A stretch of DNA of 64,000 nucleotides, taken from positions 3,224,001 to 3,288,000 of the forward strand of contig CP085831.1 of the NCBI GenBank assembly GCA_020809705.1, in the 5' to 3' direction. Origin of the DNA: Calonectria ilicicola (lineage: Eukaryota > Ascomycota > Sordariomycetes > Hypocreales > Nectriaceae). Made by a program: the position numbers and the translations under genes. The notes under the pieces were generated by a model, which was not told the origin of the DNA, searched no databases, and saw nothing but the letters and a program-made list of their open reading frames with translations. Shown here piece by piece: positions 44,211 to 56,840 of the stretch. How positions within the stretch are numbered: position 1 is the first letter of the stretch; every line of letters begins with the position of its first letter.

Positions 44211-46289
44211 GGTAATAGGGGTAGAGTCGGGTCAAGGAGGAGAATCAAGCTGCCCAAGTTTGTATCAAAAGGTATTGATGTTGATTGTGATGATTTAGAA
44301 AAGAGAGAAATTGAATGCAGATGATGGATAGTGAATTTATACTTTTTCTACCACGAAAACCAGAAAGGCCACAGGTTCCGTAGCCCGGTTCGGCGATGTA
44401 AACGTTTCCACTCACTCCTTCATTCGGTAATAAAGGATTTAGCGATATAAGCCACCGAGTATCCGAGAAGTCGAGATGGGTTCGTGCCTGGCTATCGGCC
44501 GAGTAAGACGGGAACCTTGAAAGCATGCATGATCCTGCTAAATTTACGTCCAATGTAACATAAGCCGCACTGCCCTCTCACGCCACTGGCGACCGCATTA
44601 TATTGTCCTATTTCCGTTGCGCCTAAAACCGAGGACTACTGATTTACTGCTATTGAATTGAGAAATCACTTGCGTCTCGCCATGACTATCTCCATGGTTG
44701 ATGTATTTCGGTCAATATTCCTCGACTCACGGAAGCTAGGCAATAGCCATGATGTGAGTACACTACTCAAGTTTATAATTACGCTTATGGTTCCATCCCG
44801 CGTATCACTACCTTAGTACATGGGGAATACGCGATTGGGGGCTGGATCCACATTAAATTGAGGGAATGATGACTTTTCAGTGGGCCATTGCGGGATTAAA
44901 CCGCGGATGGCCGTTCTGGGCAATTGCCGACGCATATTGAATCCACAAATCACTCTCGTCAATTTACCTTGCCATTTCCCATCGTGTCCAATCATAACAT
45001 CTCAGGCTCGCTCAAATCCCCGGCTCGTAGACGTCATGTTCCCCGTTTGGCGATTTACGCGATAGAGACGAACTCCAAGCCACACGATGAAACACAACTA
45101 AATCCACAGCCACAAATGCAATCAGAGGAATCTACAGAGATGGGGAAAGTGGTATTCTGAAGATTCTTAGGTCTATATTTATAAACAATACGCTTGTGAA
45201 AAAGTAATACTTAGAAGACTAATATCAGCCTCATTGTTGGTGGTCTCTGGGCGTGGTCTTTCACATGGCCTTCGTAAAGTCGGGATAGATGTCGTGGTTT
45301 TCAAAAGACAAGTACAGGAAAAAGCCAATCTCTCCCAACGCATGATGCTAACTTGATCGAACTGGGAGTGCTGAAAAATTAGCTGGGTACGCCCTTCATA
45401 TTGATCAAAGCGAAGAAAGTCGTTAGATGCCCCCTGGCTTTATTGAATTGAACTTATCTTAAATCCGTATTTTTATCCAACAGAACGTAACTCTTATTCC
45501 ATAGCACGTAACCCACTATAGGGTACTAAAGAAAGACAGACAACGTAGTGCGGTTTTCGACGTGGGAGGAAATTTTGTAAACCTCCTGCAGACCAAAATA
45601 CGCATTTCTGTAGTTGAGGGTCGTGAGAACGGACAAAAAGAAAGAGTATATTTTATTCCTGCAGTTGAAGATGCGTGATTGGGATGAGTGCTCTATTACG
45701 CCTAGGGCGAAAAGGTGTGGTCGCGTCTTCAAGGTGTCCGGCCGCTATGCTTCTGTACTTATGAGAGCTTATTATGTTGGATTTCGTGAACAAACACGCG
45801 GATTTCCATCGAGTTGACTTAACTATTCACGATACATAATTATTGGATCTAAAGGTTGAAAAATGTTCTGTTGGGTTTTTATTTCATCGTAGCTTATGAG
45901 CCTGCAAAAAGAAAAGATTCTGGGAGCGCAGCAAAGCAGCCAACAATTCACGACACCGAGTAGTGGATAATATATTTATGCACCTTCGCATCCTGCTGCA
46001 TTGAGGGAGAGAAAATGTGAAAATCGAAGAAAATGCTGCCTACTCTATATTGGACTGAGACTGGTATCTCACCATTGGAAATTGTCCCCAACTGACCCCT
46101 CCTCTCTCCCACAGCGCACGAGCGATATAATCTATCTCAATCTATAATATGCCACAATAGAATGGCATAGACAACATCAGCGCGCTTATCTAGCCAGTTA
46201 GACTGTTGTGAATACAAATATTTGACTTGGTCCTCATGGTCGCAGGTTCCATCGACTGGTATCATTCAAAGATACCCTAGATAGCATGG
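44211..46289. other. 2.1 kb gene-poor region
   Basis: No supported gene. A plus-strand frame at about 45504-45679 is unusually protein-like (FDVGGNFVNLLQTKIRISVV and a further charged run) but only about 57 codons long, without start or splice context. It may be a relic. Confidence 0.4.
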
Positions 46290-46712
46290 CTAATCTAGTA
46301 GACTCGAATAAAATGGTCAGTGGTACTTATGCATGCACTGGGCATAAATAAACTTACCCTTGGCAGTGCCTCCGGGGCAGTCAAGGCCACCGTACTTATT
46401 CTTGGTAGCCCCCCACCAAGCAGATTCAACCACGCCGTCGTTGCAGCCGGCAGGGACCGCAAACTCGATTTGCCATGAACCGTCACCAGCGCGTTTTTAG
46501 TCCCAAAGACTCTCCAGGCAGGAACCAAATTTATGAATGTTGCCTCTCAACCCATTGGACAGTCCAGCAGGATCTTCAACACCCTTGACATCGATAATAC
46601 TGTACTCCAAAGAGACGCCAGGAGTGCATACGTCGCAAATAATGGCATTGGCCCCAGATGGGAAACCTGCGAAGGTGGCAAGGAGCGTGGTAGCGAAGGC
46701 GAGGTACTTCAT
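46290..46712 (-). pseudogene. small secreted Cys-containing protein with one in-frame TAA
   Basis: Exons 46712-46358 and 46294-46290 give 119 codons; the intron runs GTAAGT...CTACTAG and exon 2 adds only Asp and the stop. A clear signal peptide (MKYLAFATTLLATFAGFPSG, then ANA) precedes IICDVCTPGVSLEY. The mature part has five Cys and a C-terminal block DGSWQIEFAVPAGCNDGVVE with ESAWWGATKNKYGGLDCPGG. TAA at 46499-46497 (codon 72) interrupts between ESLWD and KRAGDG; the sequence on both sides is one frame with Cys spacing that makes sense only if joined. It looks like an effector-type or wall protein that has been inactivated, or a sequence error. Confidence 0.6.
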
Positions 46713-48418
46713 AGTGGCTGAAGTTTGGTTTGCTGATATTTTGATATTGGTGTTGGATGTTTTGCTTTTTGGGAGGCTTGGAGTAGAATGGAATTATCTC
46801 CAAACGATCGTTGACTGCTGTGATATTTATATGTCTGGGATGAGGTTGAAATCCACTACATAGAAGATACCATTATAAATTTGAAGCATCGGAGATTTCC
46901 CCTTGGGTTAATGATCGGTATACAGAAGGCTATGCTTCAAAAATCACTTTCCTTGATATCTCATCTAAGTGGAGCTCTGAATATTGATTGGATGGATATG
47001 TCAGGGGCTGGCGCTGTTGTTTCGGGATCGGCACTCCTTGTGCCACGTAGCTGCGTCCTCTTGAGCTGGTAGGTGGGGCTTGTCGGTATAGGAATGACCG
47101 CAAGTCGGTAAATTCGGAATCATCGTGAGCCTTTATGCTTATATCACGTTAGCGAGATATCACCTACCTCGTACTCTACGACAGCTTAGTCAATGACGAA
47201 TAGATAGAGCATCATAGGAGTCACGTGAAGGCTCTTAAACAACGATCAGGATGTTTTTCAGATCTTATCTCAAGACGATTTTAATTTCCCAACACTATTC
47301 AAACTCCCTTACTTTATTAGTCCAAGTACGGTAGCACTGTCTGTTTCGGTAACATGCTTACTGATTTCACGGCCAACTGCTTATTTGTGAAAGTGGAGAA
47401 TAGTGGGAATCCATTTGGGGCATGATAGTCCATATGCTGTGTGCTTACGGCGAAGGGTTGTATTTCGCGTAGTTTCTAAAGGTCTAGTTCATTACTACCT
47501 TGCTTTATCCAAAGAGGAAATAGAAAGGCAGGTCTTCGTTTTTAGCTTTGGGGATATGCCATTTGTCGCAAGACCTGCAATCCTTTACGGCTATGCTTGA
47601 CGATCGCCAACTCCACAGGTTGGGACGCGGCTGATCCTAACTCTTTTAGTAATGACCAAAAATCTAGGCTCGTATAACGGTCTGTATTGGTAGGCAGGAT
47701 CACACATGCTGCATTTGAATAGAAGCGCAAAATTATGGTATTTGGTACTATATTATTGCTTGGTGAAAATAATGAAAGATAATAAAACCCGACCCCAACA
47801 ATGCCGCCACAAGTAGCTGGCAAAATGTTTTCGTAATTCTCTATTACATGCTACTCGACGCAACAATATTCATATTTTATAAATATTTGAATGATCCTAC
47901 AACCATCATGTTGAACCACACCAACGTATTAACACGTATAATGCAATTGATATAGCGGGCTGAGCTGTGGTAGGATTAGAAACCTTGCTATAAAGGCCCC
48001 CTCGTTGCGCGTCTTTGTATACTTCTTGGCTAGGTTGACCTTGTTGTTGATGTTGTAGGGCGAATAGATGAGCTCGCTTTGTCATCACTCGGACTCGGTT
48101 AACTCCCAATTGTTCTCATCCTTGCCTAATGCTGGTGTCATTAATAAAGCTCTGCTGGTGTCCTGCGAGGTTCACACCCTTCCTCCTATCCTCCCTGCCC
48201 CCTAAGTGCTTGTAATTTTATCTAGGTCCAGATGTTACAGGTAGCATATTATATTCAACATGGTACATCCAGGTACACATAAATAAAGAAACCCCTCTTC
48301 ATTACACAAGAGAGTCATTGCAGCCGCACCATGTTCCGTATAATAACACTGGACAAGCCACCTTGTACAAATTCTGATGATAATCATAGCCGGAAGTAAA
48401 ATGTCATATGAGGACAGT
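46713..48418. other. 1.7 kb gene-poor region
   Basis: ORFs up to about 108 codons on both strands without domains or splice support. The last 900 bp lie downstream of the kinase-like gene. Confidence 0.45.
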
Positions 48419-49192
48419 TCAAGCCTTGATTGGCCTCTTTGGAAGCAGTACCCCATCAAACTCCAAGCATTCTAAGTGATTGCGATATTGCCGTTTCAAC
48501 CAATTCGACTTGCTCTTCACCGCGAACTCAAGAGTATCCTCCGATAAACCAGTGTCCACAATCTCCATGTCTACTACCATGATTTTGTCTTTTCCCTCAT
48601 ACGTCACGAGATGAAAGTTATCGAGCTTCGTGTCTTCGTGCGAGAATCCCAGTTTGGTCAGGTATGATAGAGCTTCCTGCAGCAAGGAATGAAGATCTTC
48701 CTCGCCAAGCACCGCGCCCTCTGGTGTGAAAAGACAGTATCCTCCAATATCTGAGAGAATTATGGCCCGAGTGTCACCATACTCGATGGTACCATAATAT
48801 CTAGGGATGGTAATGCCCTGCACGGGGCCAAGTTGCTCATATATAGCTATCTCGCGATCAAACTCCTCCTCCCAGCCGGTTTTCTGGATTTTGAAAACTA
48901 TATTCTCGGAGAGAAACCATTCGGGGAACCTGCTTTGAATCCAAGAAGCAAATACGAATGGAAGGAAAGGAAGAGCTGCTTGGATCACACGGTCCAGAAG
49001 TGTCCTTTGTATTTGCAGGCGAAATACGTTTGGATGAGCATGGTCTGCGGCGGAGCCAACTGCGTTGATAGATCGAGAGCCAAATCGAAAACTCTTCATG
49101 GAGAAAATCAGTGCTTAGATGGGGCAGGTTGAGAAATCCAGGCTTACAATGGCCGATTCAGGCCGTTTATCTAGTGGCGACCAGCCTTCCAT
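48419..49192 (-). CDS. small protein-kinase-like fold protein
   Basis: Exons 49192-49148 and 49093-48419 give 239 aa. A GTAAGC donor and an ATGAAG acceptor join MEGWSPLDKRPESAI to SFRFGSRSIN; initiation at the internal ATG 49099 is the alternative. An N-lobe Lys strand (ENIVFKIQKTGWEEEFDREI) is followed by a hinge (RAIILSDIGGYCLF). The catalytic-loop-like GFSHEDTKLDNFHLV comes next, then IMVVDMEIVDT as the metal-binding segment. HxDxKxDN is retained, while DFG is replaced by DME. The length is short for a full kinase, matching fungal single-domain kinase-like (Rio/lipopolysaccharide-kinase-like) proteins. Activity is uncertain. Confidence 0.7.
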
Positions 49193-50132
49193 GGTGCAGG
49201 AATGATGGAGGTTTGAGTTTGTTTTACCAAAGGGGAAGACAGGGGATTCTGCCCAATGTGTGACAGGGGTCTCTCAGGCAACCAACAGCTTACACCGACT
49301 CCTATCCACACTGCCCAACCAATAAGAAGCATAGTTTGGAGCGTACAACCTTGACATCATTAAACCTGACGATTACCTTTGCCAGATTTAGCCCAAACCT
49401 TCCTACCCTACAAGAACATCCCGACCGGGCCGCTACAAATAACATGGTTATGCGAAAGTCGCGACTTTCTCGCTATTCAATACGGCAAATACAAAATGAT
49501 TCAATAGAAGCCAAGTTCCAGGACCTTATCAAAGAGCCCATCAAAGGACCCTAGACTGGGGCCCAAAAGGGGCCCAAGGTTGACTACCCGGTGGGAGTTA
49601 CCATTATGTCTATGGGAGTTGTGTGCGTGACAAGAAACCCCCGAGGTTGAGGGCCTCGAGAAAGAATCCAGAGGGGATACCTGGCCGCTCCTTTGCCAAA
49701 GAGGTAAGCAAGTCTAATGCGGGCTGATGACGGACTGATGGATAGCTGAGTCGAAGTTGAACTAGTGAGCAAAGAGTTCTAAAAGCGGCAATCTGTGCTT
49801 GGTCACGTTCCGCTTGTGTTTCGTCTCATAATACCAAAACAATCCTCAAAGTCACGCATCCAGAATTGCACATCATGAGCAAAGGAAAAGGGTCAATAGA
49901 TAGCTTCAAAACTATCGTACTGAACCTTGGGCAAACCCAGAAGTAGTTCATTGCCGTACGAACGGTTATCCATCTACCACCACCAAGGATTCCAAGGCAT
50001 TATCTAACAATCTCAAGTTCAATTTTGGTATTTCTAACTCTTTATAGGCATTTTTGCGGGTATCTCAATTCATTTCCACTATTTTAAGCCCGGAATAGAA
50101 CTTAGTTATACTATGTTAATTCCAAAATGATA
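49193..50132. other. intergenic
   Basis: About 940 bp upstream of the kinase-like gene and downstream of the DUF3176 gene; no gene recognised. Confidence 0.5.
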
Positions 50133-52396
50133 TCAACTCTCGTTTTCCGATCTGAATGTGGTGGTTCTCGATTTCTCATTCTCTGGAACCAGAACAAGCA
50201 AATTTCCGTCTAGTTTTACCACAACCCCCTTGGCCATCTTTTTTAACTCATCTGTTGTGGTCAGCCCACCTCCAGCCATGGCCCTGGCTTCATCCCCAAG
50301 CACAACGAGTGTAGCCAGGGGTGCGTCTTTGAGGCCGCGTATTGCTGTGTGCTCCTTTTTGCCACCATTGGCAGCTTGTGTGACTATTGTTACAGCCAAG
50401 AGACTGGTTGCGAGCACAAGCTCGACGGCAATGAATGATATCCATTCCCAATCAATGTGAACATAGGATTCCAACTGTAAGGCCTCTCCACTGACGACGT
50501 GTGAGTTTTTTGCAAAGTGCCTGTCACCATTCCGCAGGCTAGTTTGATAAATCCGGTTAGCCCTGCGGTCTCTCTGAGAGGTAGCCAAATTAAACTCACA
50601 GTGATGATAAAGATGTCGCAACGTTTGCGAATAAATTGGTAAGTCTCACATTGCGCTCAGTCAAATTCCGTATGCTTTCCATTTCATAAATGACGGTAAG
50701 CATGTTTGTAATAAAGTCTTGTTGCGTCGAATACAATGATGCATCGCCAAAGTCGCCATCGGCGTATCGAACAAGTACCCCACCAGCAAGTTTACTCTGC
50801 AGTGCTTGTCCAATGGTTCCCATGGAGGCATAGTCAGAACTAAATATTTCGTCCTCGGGCAGTTCCTTCAGGCTTCGGGAGTCTTCAGCTGAGGCTGGGA
50901 GGTAAACATGAGTGCTGTCTTCTTTATTGTACGAACACCCCGAGATGTCATTAAAAAACGGCGAGGAGCAATTTAGATCCAAATAGGTAATTTTCCCCTT
51001 TGTGACTGGTTTGGAATGAGAGCTAGCTAAGCGAGTAGCCTCGTCGCCTAGTTTGACACTCGTATTAAGGGTTTGGACGCAAAGGTGGAATAAGGTTTCT
51101 TTAGCTTCGTAACGAAACCCTCCATCGAGACTTAGCACTCGCTTTACCTCATCGGAGGTCGTATTCTCAGGATTAGCACCCTTCGGGATCGTCGGAGTTG
51201 TATATATTGATGCAATTGATGCAATTCGAGTTTCTAATAGATCTGTGTTGTTCTTGAACCCGATAGAATAACTCCCGTTCAGAAAATCTGTGTATAGGAG
51301 AAGAGCGTTTTGGTGCATTATCGGATACCCACCGGGAAGAGACACGTTCCATGTCTTCTTTCCTTCAATTAGGTACGCCGGCAGATTATCTGAAACGGAG
51401 ACGCGTGAAAGGTTTAAGCGTTCGATTTCGTTCACCTGTAGAAGAGAGGTTATGTTTGCCGTCTTGACACAAATACCAAGAGACCTATACGGCTCAAAGG
51501 TACAGTTTCCCGTAGAGCAGGATGCGCCGCTTGGTTCTATAGGTTCTTTGTAAGCTGTCTCGTCCGTTGCCGTTGCCAATGTTGCCGCCAATTGTGCTGC
51601 ACTATTCAGGTCGTCAGTTGAGTTGATACTCTGGAGAGCCCAGCTTTTAGCTTCTCCGGAGGTAACGGTATTTCGCAGAGGGTATTTTATCGTCAGCTGT
51701 GTGATAGGAGAGGTCACTGTGCTTATCACCATAAGAAATGCTGCGATACTAATGAAATGCCGACGGTGGACTTTCCAAAGCAACACCAGAGGGCCCCATA
51801 ATCCGCTACTGGCTTGGCTAAACAGGTCGAAATCGTACAATGGCCTCTTTTTGAGGAACCACGTCCACTTTGCCTGACCAATTGCTGTAGAGACAGGCAG
51901 CATAAAACCACCCTGAGCTAGTATTGTAAAGAAGGCAAGAAATGTGTTCAATGTTATCCCCAGCGGCCAATCTGGCAGACCACGATCATCATAGGTGGAC
52001 AGGATAACAACAATCACTAAAAGCCACAGATTACCACTCAGTAAGCAAGACTTTTACCGCACATTCTATATTCAACATACCAATGAATGAGATGAGACTA
52101 AAAACAATGGCTGCCAACTCAAGTGCCCACAGCTTCCAGAGTGATTGACGTGTGGGTGGAGGAGCACTATCCTCAGTATCACTAACGAGATCCACCTGTT
52201 CTGTGGATGATGCAGCCGGGCAAGGCGGCCGTGGCGCTTGTTCATTGGGATGTATCAAGCCTGGATTAGGAGTTGCGGGCTGCATTGTCTCTTCTGATCT
52301 CTGGTCATCGGCAGCCATCATTTCCCTAGGAAGTGGTCCGCTGGGGTTGCTTGCGGACCACGATTCTGTGGGCGATTCGGTAGGATTGTGCGCCAT
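50133..52396 (-). CDS. DUF3176-family membrane protein
   Basis: Exons 52396-52081, 52016-50600 and 50538-50133 give 712 aa, all in frame. A Pro/Ser-rich cytosolic N-terminus leads to WKLWALELAAIVFSLISFI (TM1). TM2 (GITLNTFLAFFTILAQGGFM) and the family hallmark WTWFLKKRPLYDFDLFSQAS, then GLWGPLVLLW, follow. A third helix (ISIAAFLMVISTVTSPITQL) precedes a large region with many N-glycosylation sequons and paired Cys (GASCSTGNCTFEPYRSLGIC), which is therefore extracellular. A final TM helix (FIAVELVLATSLLAVTIV) sits in exon 3 before a basic tail. This is the usual domain order for the family, whose function is unknown. Confidence 0.88.
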
Positions 52397-53762
52397 CCTC
52401 GAGACTGAGTACCTTCAGGTAGCTTGAAGAAGAAATAACTACACGGTAGAAAATTTTGCAGAGAAACCTGGCAATGGACTTGAGTTATGGTGCGTGCGTC
52501 TATGTAGCGGGAGAGGCTAAAACAGCAAAGTGGGCACACAAGCTCATTTTCGTGGTGGTATTGGTCAGTGAGAGCAACATGGCGTGCAGTTAATTACAAG
52601 GCAGGTCGGTTGATCAAAACAGACGAAGTGGATTTCCTCTGCATGTCGGTTGCGTTGGTCAATCAAAGCGGCAAGGTTATTGGGTGTTATTTTTGACTTG
52701 GCCCCGCATTGGCCGGGGCTGCAAGCACAATGGCAAGAAAGAAGTCATAAGTCCGTACTCATGAATGGGTCTAGCTATATCTTGTCTATTATATGCCTAT
52801 CGACATGATATATTATTTACTTCGAAGTATAAAAACACAACAAAGAGAAGTCTCATCCGTAATACATCTAGACAGGAGCGTGAAAATAAGTTCGAAAGTC
52901 GAATTGACAATGGGCCAGAGTACATACAGCGGAGTAGATTTGCTCATACGTCTAAAAATCACCCAAGCGTCAAGAGGTGGAGTAACACCCCAATCATCAT
53001 CAGAACAATTAACTTCATGATATGACCCAGCCACGATTGAGAAGACGTTGCAATCAACCCGGCCCTACCCGTAACCTTCCATAGTTAGTTAGTATTAAGG
53101 TTGTTATCTAGGTGGGAACAAGCAAATCCTTCACAAGGATAAAGCCCCGCTCGGCAGTGCGAATCTACCGGCTAAAGCAGGATAAAGGATGCAATGTCAC
53201 CCAATTTTTTTTACCGAAAGAACAACTCGAATGATGCCTTGCCATCTTGGTGGAACATTCTGCAGCGATACAGGTCGAGTTAGTGCCGCATTATCCGGTC
53301 GGATGCTAATTTTGGGGTCAAGGCACGACGACGTCCACATTGGTGGACCGGATCGAATCATTCCGCCTGCCCGACTAAGCAAGACGGAGTGCCCATTGAA
53401 ATGAACGCTAAATCGCGATAACGTGGTGAATCAATCTCTCAGCCGGGGCTAGCTCCGTAGCTCCTGTGGGTACCAAACTAGCCCTGGCGCGATCTGGAAG
53501 GTGGAACAGACCGTAGTCTATCCAACAATTTCTAGTGTAAAAGAACCAACAATGAGAAACTGAAAGTATGGAAATGCCTTACTAGCGCGCTTTGTTTGAA
53601 ATACGTGATTTGCGATAGATGCGCCAACGCTGATGGTGGAAAAAAGCTGTACATGATTTTGCAACTCGCAAGATCTTTTTATGGACAATGGCGACATTAG
53701 AATCAGGGATGCCCTCGTATCCGTTCCAGAATGATGTAAATCGTGCATAGAATTCAGAGGTA
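52397..53762. other. 1.4 kb gene-poor region
   Basis: Upstream of the DUF3176 gene. Short ORFs only; no TE or RNA gene recognised. Confidence 0.45.
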
Positions 53763-54396
53763 CTAGGCAGTTATTGAATGTAGAATTTTGGTTGAATTGT
53801 CAAGATATTTGCGGTCAATCCATCTCGTCAAATGCCAATCGTAGTTTTTGCTCAAGCCGTTGTCTTCAACAGAACATATCCACCATGGAAAAGCGTGGAT
53901 GACTAGTACGTCTTTGACATTTGATGTATTAAATCCCCCGCAATTAGGAGGACGTGGAGCATTCTCCCTAGGTCAGAATACATCATCATCGCCCACTAAT
54001 ATTACTCTAACGTCGATTGCTAACACTGGCACTTCCATGTTTCTAGTCAAATCTATCCGTTTGACGACTATCGCCTTGTCTTCCTCTTCTTTAATTGCTG
54101 TTTTGACATCTGACCCTCTCTCTTTAGGATTCGTTCGTGTCAATATCTCAATAGTGGCCTGGCTTATTTTTTTTTTCCGTCGGGACTTGTGGTGCGACAG
54201 GAGGAATTGATGCCGGTAGAAAAGACTCGTTCGGTCCAGCTTTCGGTCTAAGCTCAGGTTCGGAGTGTCGAGGTTTGGGGTCTGCTAATGGAGGTCTTTG
54301 GTCATTTTTTCGCCGCAGCCATCTCGGCAGTTTAAACCTAATGTTGATGAATGGGTTCGATTGATGACAGGTGCGGTGAATATTCCTAGGAAACAA
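53763..54396 (-). pseudogene. decayed gene: A10 frameshift plus in-frame TGA
   Basis: On the minus strand a Pro-rich frame (ADPKPRHSEPELRPKAGPNE, to VPTEKK) runs into an A10 tract (T10 on +, 54167-54176). Immediately after it, the +1-shifted frame is strongly coding-like (TIEILTRTNPKERGSDVKTA, VVKRIDLTRNMEVPVLAIDV). It is cut by TGA 53975-53973 and then continues in the same frame for 69 codons (GGFNTSNVKDVLVIHAFPWW, LSKNYDWHLTRWIDRKYLDN) to TAG 53765-53763. Homopolymer slippage plus one nonsense codon therefore interrupt a once longer protein. The family is unknown. Confidence 0.5.
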
Positions 54397-54479
54397 GAAC
54401 TGAAAAGGTGGTGTGCCCTACAAGAGTTCTGTGAATTATAGAGAAAAACAGGTGTTGATGTCTGTATCACCATATAACG

Positions 54480-56840
54480 GCAAATTCAACCCTGAGGCTG
54501 GATTCAGATGACGTATCTATCGGTCAGCAAGGAAATGTTGCCCCTAGTGTGTATTCTCAGGCAATATCGCCTCAGTAAAATCACTTTCTACTGCTTCGCT
54601 TCATTTGGCATGGGGAATATGTGTTAGTTGGAAGTTGTTTGCGGGCTTGTCCACGTGAGTCGTTTGTGAGAAATGACCCAACATCCACCAAAGGTTTGTG
54701 CCTCAATGGGCTAGGGGCCAACCATCGAGCGGTACATCGTTATAGCTACCTTATTCAGTGTTTAAAATTAGCCGTACGCCATAGCCTAGATCCCGAGCGA
54801 ACAACTGGTCGCCGAACAAGCGGCAAAATGTTCATGAGGAAATCTCCACTGAGGTATTAGATATTCTTTGTAAGTTCAAGGAGTGAAAATTAAAGAAGGA
54901 GACTAAAGGTAAAACGACTAATGCGAGAAAAGGAATCATTATTTGAAATATGACTGATTATTCTCTGAGCTGATATTCAGGTAATCCTCGATGGTCCAAC
55001 TCCAAAAATAGGCCACATGCCCCACGCAGGCCTCAGTGATCATAAGCTTCGTGGTCACAGCAATATGAATCCGATATGGAGTCACCGCTTACACTACTAA
55101 GGCGTACTTTCATCAGCACCAGAAAATCAGAGAACAATGTATTTTTAACGCAGGGCATCATATTGCACGTAAGTCTAGACAACGAGACAGTGATTGGAAA
55201 ACACCCCTACTCCACAGTAGTATAGTACTCTACCTATGGTGTACTATTCCCGTTATAGTTGAAGCTAGCTCGTATATTCTATTCTAGACAATAGGGTTTG
55301 AGGGAGCATAGCCTTTAGTTGAGGCGGGACGATGCCCTTTGCAGACGGCGATGGCCAGGGCAATAGGTTGGCCGCTGAGTCATAACCATCAACCGCCACA
55401 ACTTTAATCTTTGACAGGCATGGGCATAAGACAGATTAAGAGATACAGACCCATTCGGGAACATAATATATGTTTTATTGAAGCGGTGCCTCGGCTGTGG
55501 TCAGAATAAGAACGAAGGATCGTCAACTGGATTCCCCTAAAGTAGGCCGTCGACGGTCAGTCAAGTACCTTCAACTGCTAGATCTATAGGCTACGTCATC
55601 GTATCACAGGGGGTTTTTTATTTGCAGGATTTGATTATTTCAGTTTATTATTCGCCAGTAAAATTCGACTGATAAGTTAGAATACTTAACCTCGCCTCCC
55701 CTATTGTGACGATCCACTTTTGAACATTGAGTTCTCAACCTTGGGAAAAGATTTTGTCATTGAGGGAAACGCGGAATTCTTCACTGGTGGTAGGGTGATT
55801 GCAGTCAGAAATTAATCAATATTCTTTGGAAATAGCCTCTATTTCTTTATCATCCCTTTTTTATTTCGCTTTCTTACCATTTTCGTCGTTCAGGACTGCC
55901 CAGCCTCCTCTTTTCTTGTCACCTCCTCTTTACCCTATAGCATGGGAGTCTATAATACTAAGCGAGCCACGCTAATATACGGCCGGCGCATGATCTGTAG
56001 TCATCTTTCGCGTCCACTGCGATAATCATGTCTTATCAAAAACGTTGTGGCTGTCTTTGTTGGAGGCATTTGAAGCAACGGTGATAATGCCAAAGTGGCA
56101 AAATATGACGTCGCGTTGTGTCTCTATGCATGCATCGTGTGAGCATCCGCTCACTTAAGCAGCCACCCAATGAAACGTCGAGCATTTAATGGATTTTTTC
56201 TTAGCGTGAAGATAAGTGATTTGCGGTTCCGGAGCCGATATCTCGGATGCATCGGGATGGGTTCCGAGAGCGAGTGGCAGACCGCTTCACCTTGTAAAAA
56301 ATCCTCTCACCAACTGGTCTGTGCCGCGACAACAACCAACCGGCATCCCCGTTCGCCGCGTGCAACAAATTCTGGCCGTGATCCTATTGCAGTTGGCAAA
56401 GGACATGCTCTAAGAAAGGTTGGGCAATGGACGATTAGCAGTTAGCCTATGGGACCACGCACTTGTTGGCCTGACCTTGCCGAGTTTGGTTGGCGAGCAA
56501 GACTTCCCCGGACTTGGTCATGATCTCACCCCGGCATCATGACGCTGTTCCCCACGGGGACCCAGTGAAGAGGGTGTCGGCTGATGCGCCTTAGTCATTT
56601 AAATCTCTCAATCAATGGCTGTCTGACGGATTCTCGACCGGACTGCTGGGACCTAAGCCTGCAACCCTTTCGCAGCTTGCGCGAATCATTGGCTCAGCAA
56701 ATATTTCCCCAACATCCCGGGTCTGCCTCTTATTTCGTCGAGTGCTTTTGCTGCTTCTTTTTTGGACCTCGACCCACCGATCCGTTTCATGCTGGCGAAT
56801 TTTTTTCGCCTCTCCACCATCTCGCCCACAACCATGCATC
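54480..56840. other. 2.4 kb gene-poor region
   Basis: No ORF above about 90 codons with coding character. The last 700 bp are more GC-rich and form the promoter side of the rhodopsin-like gene. Confidence 0.5.
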
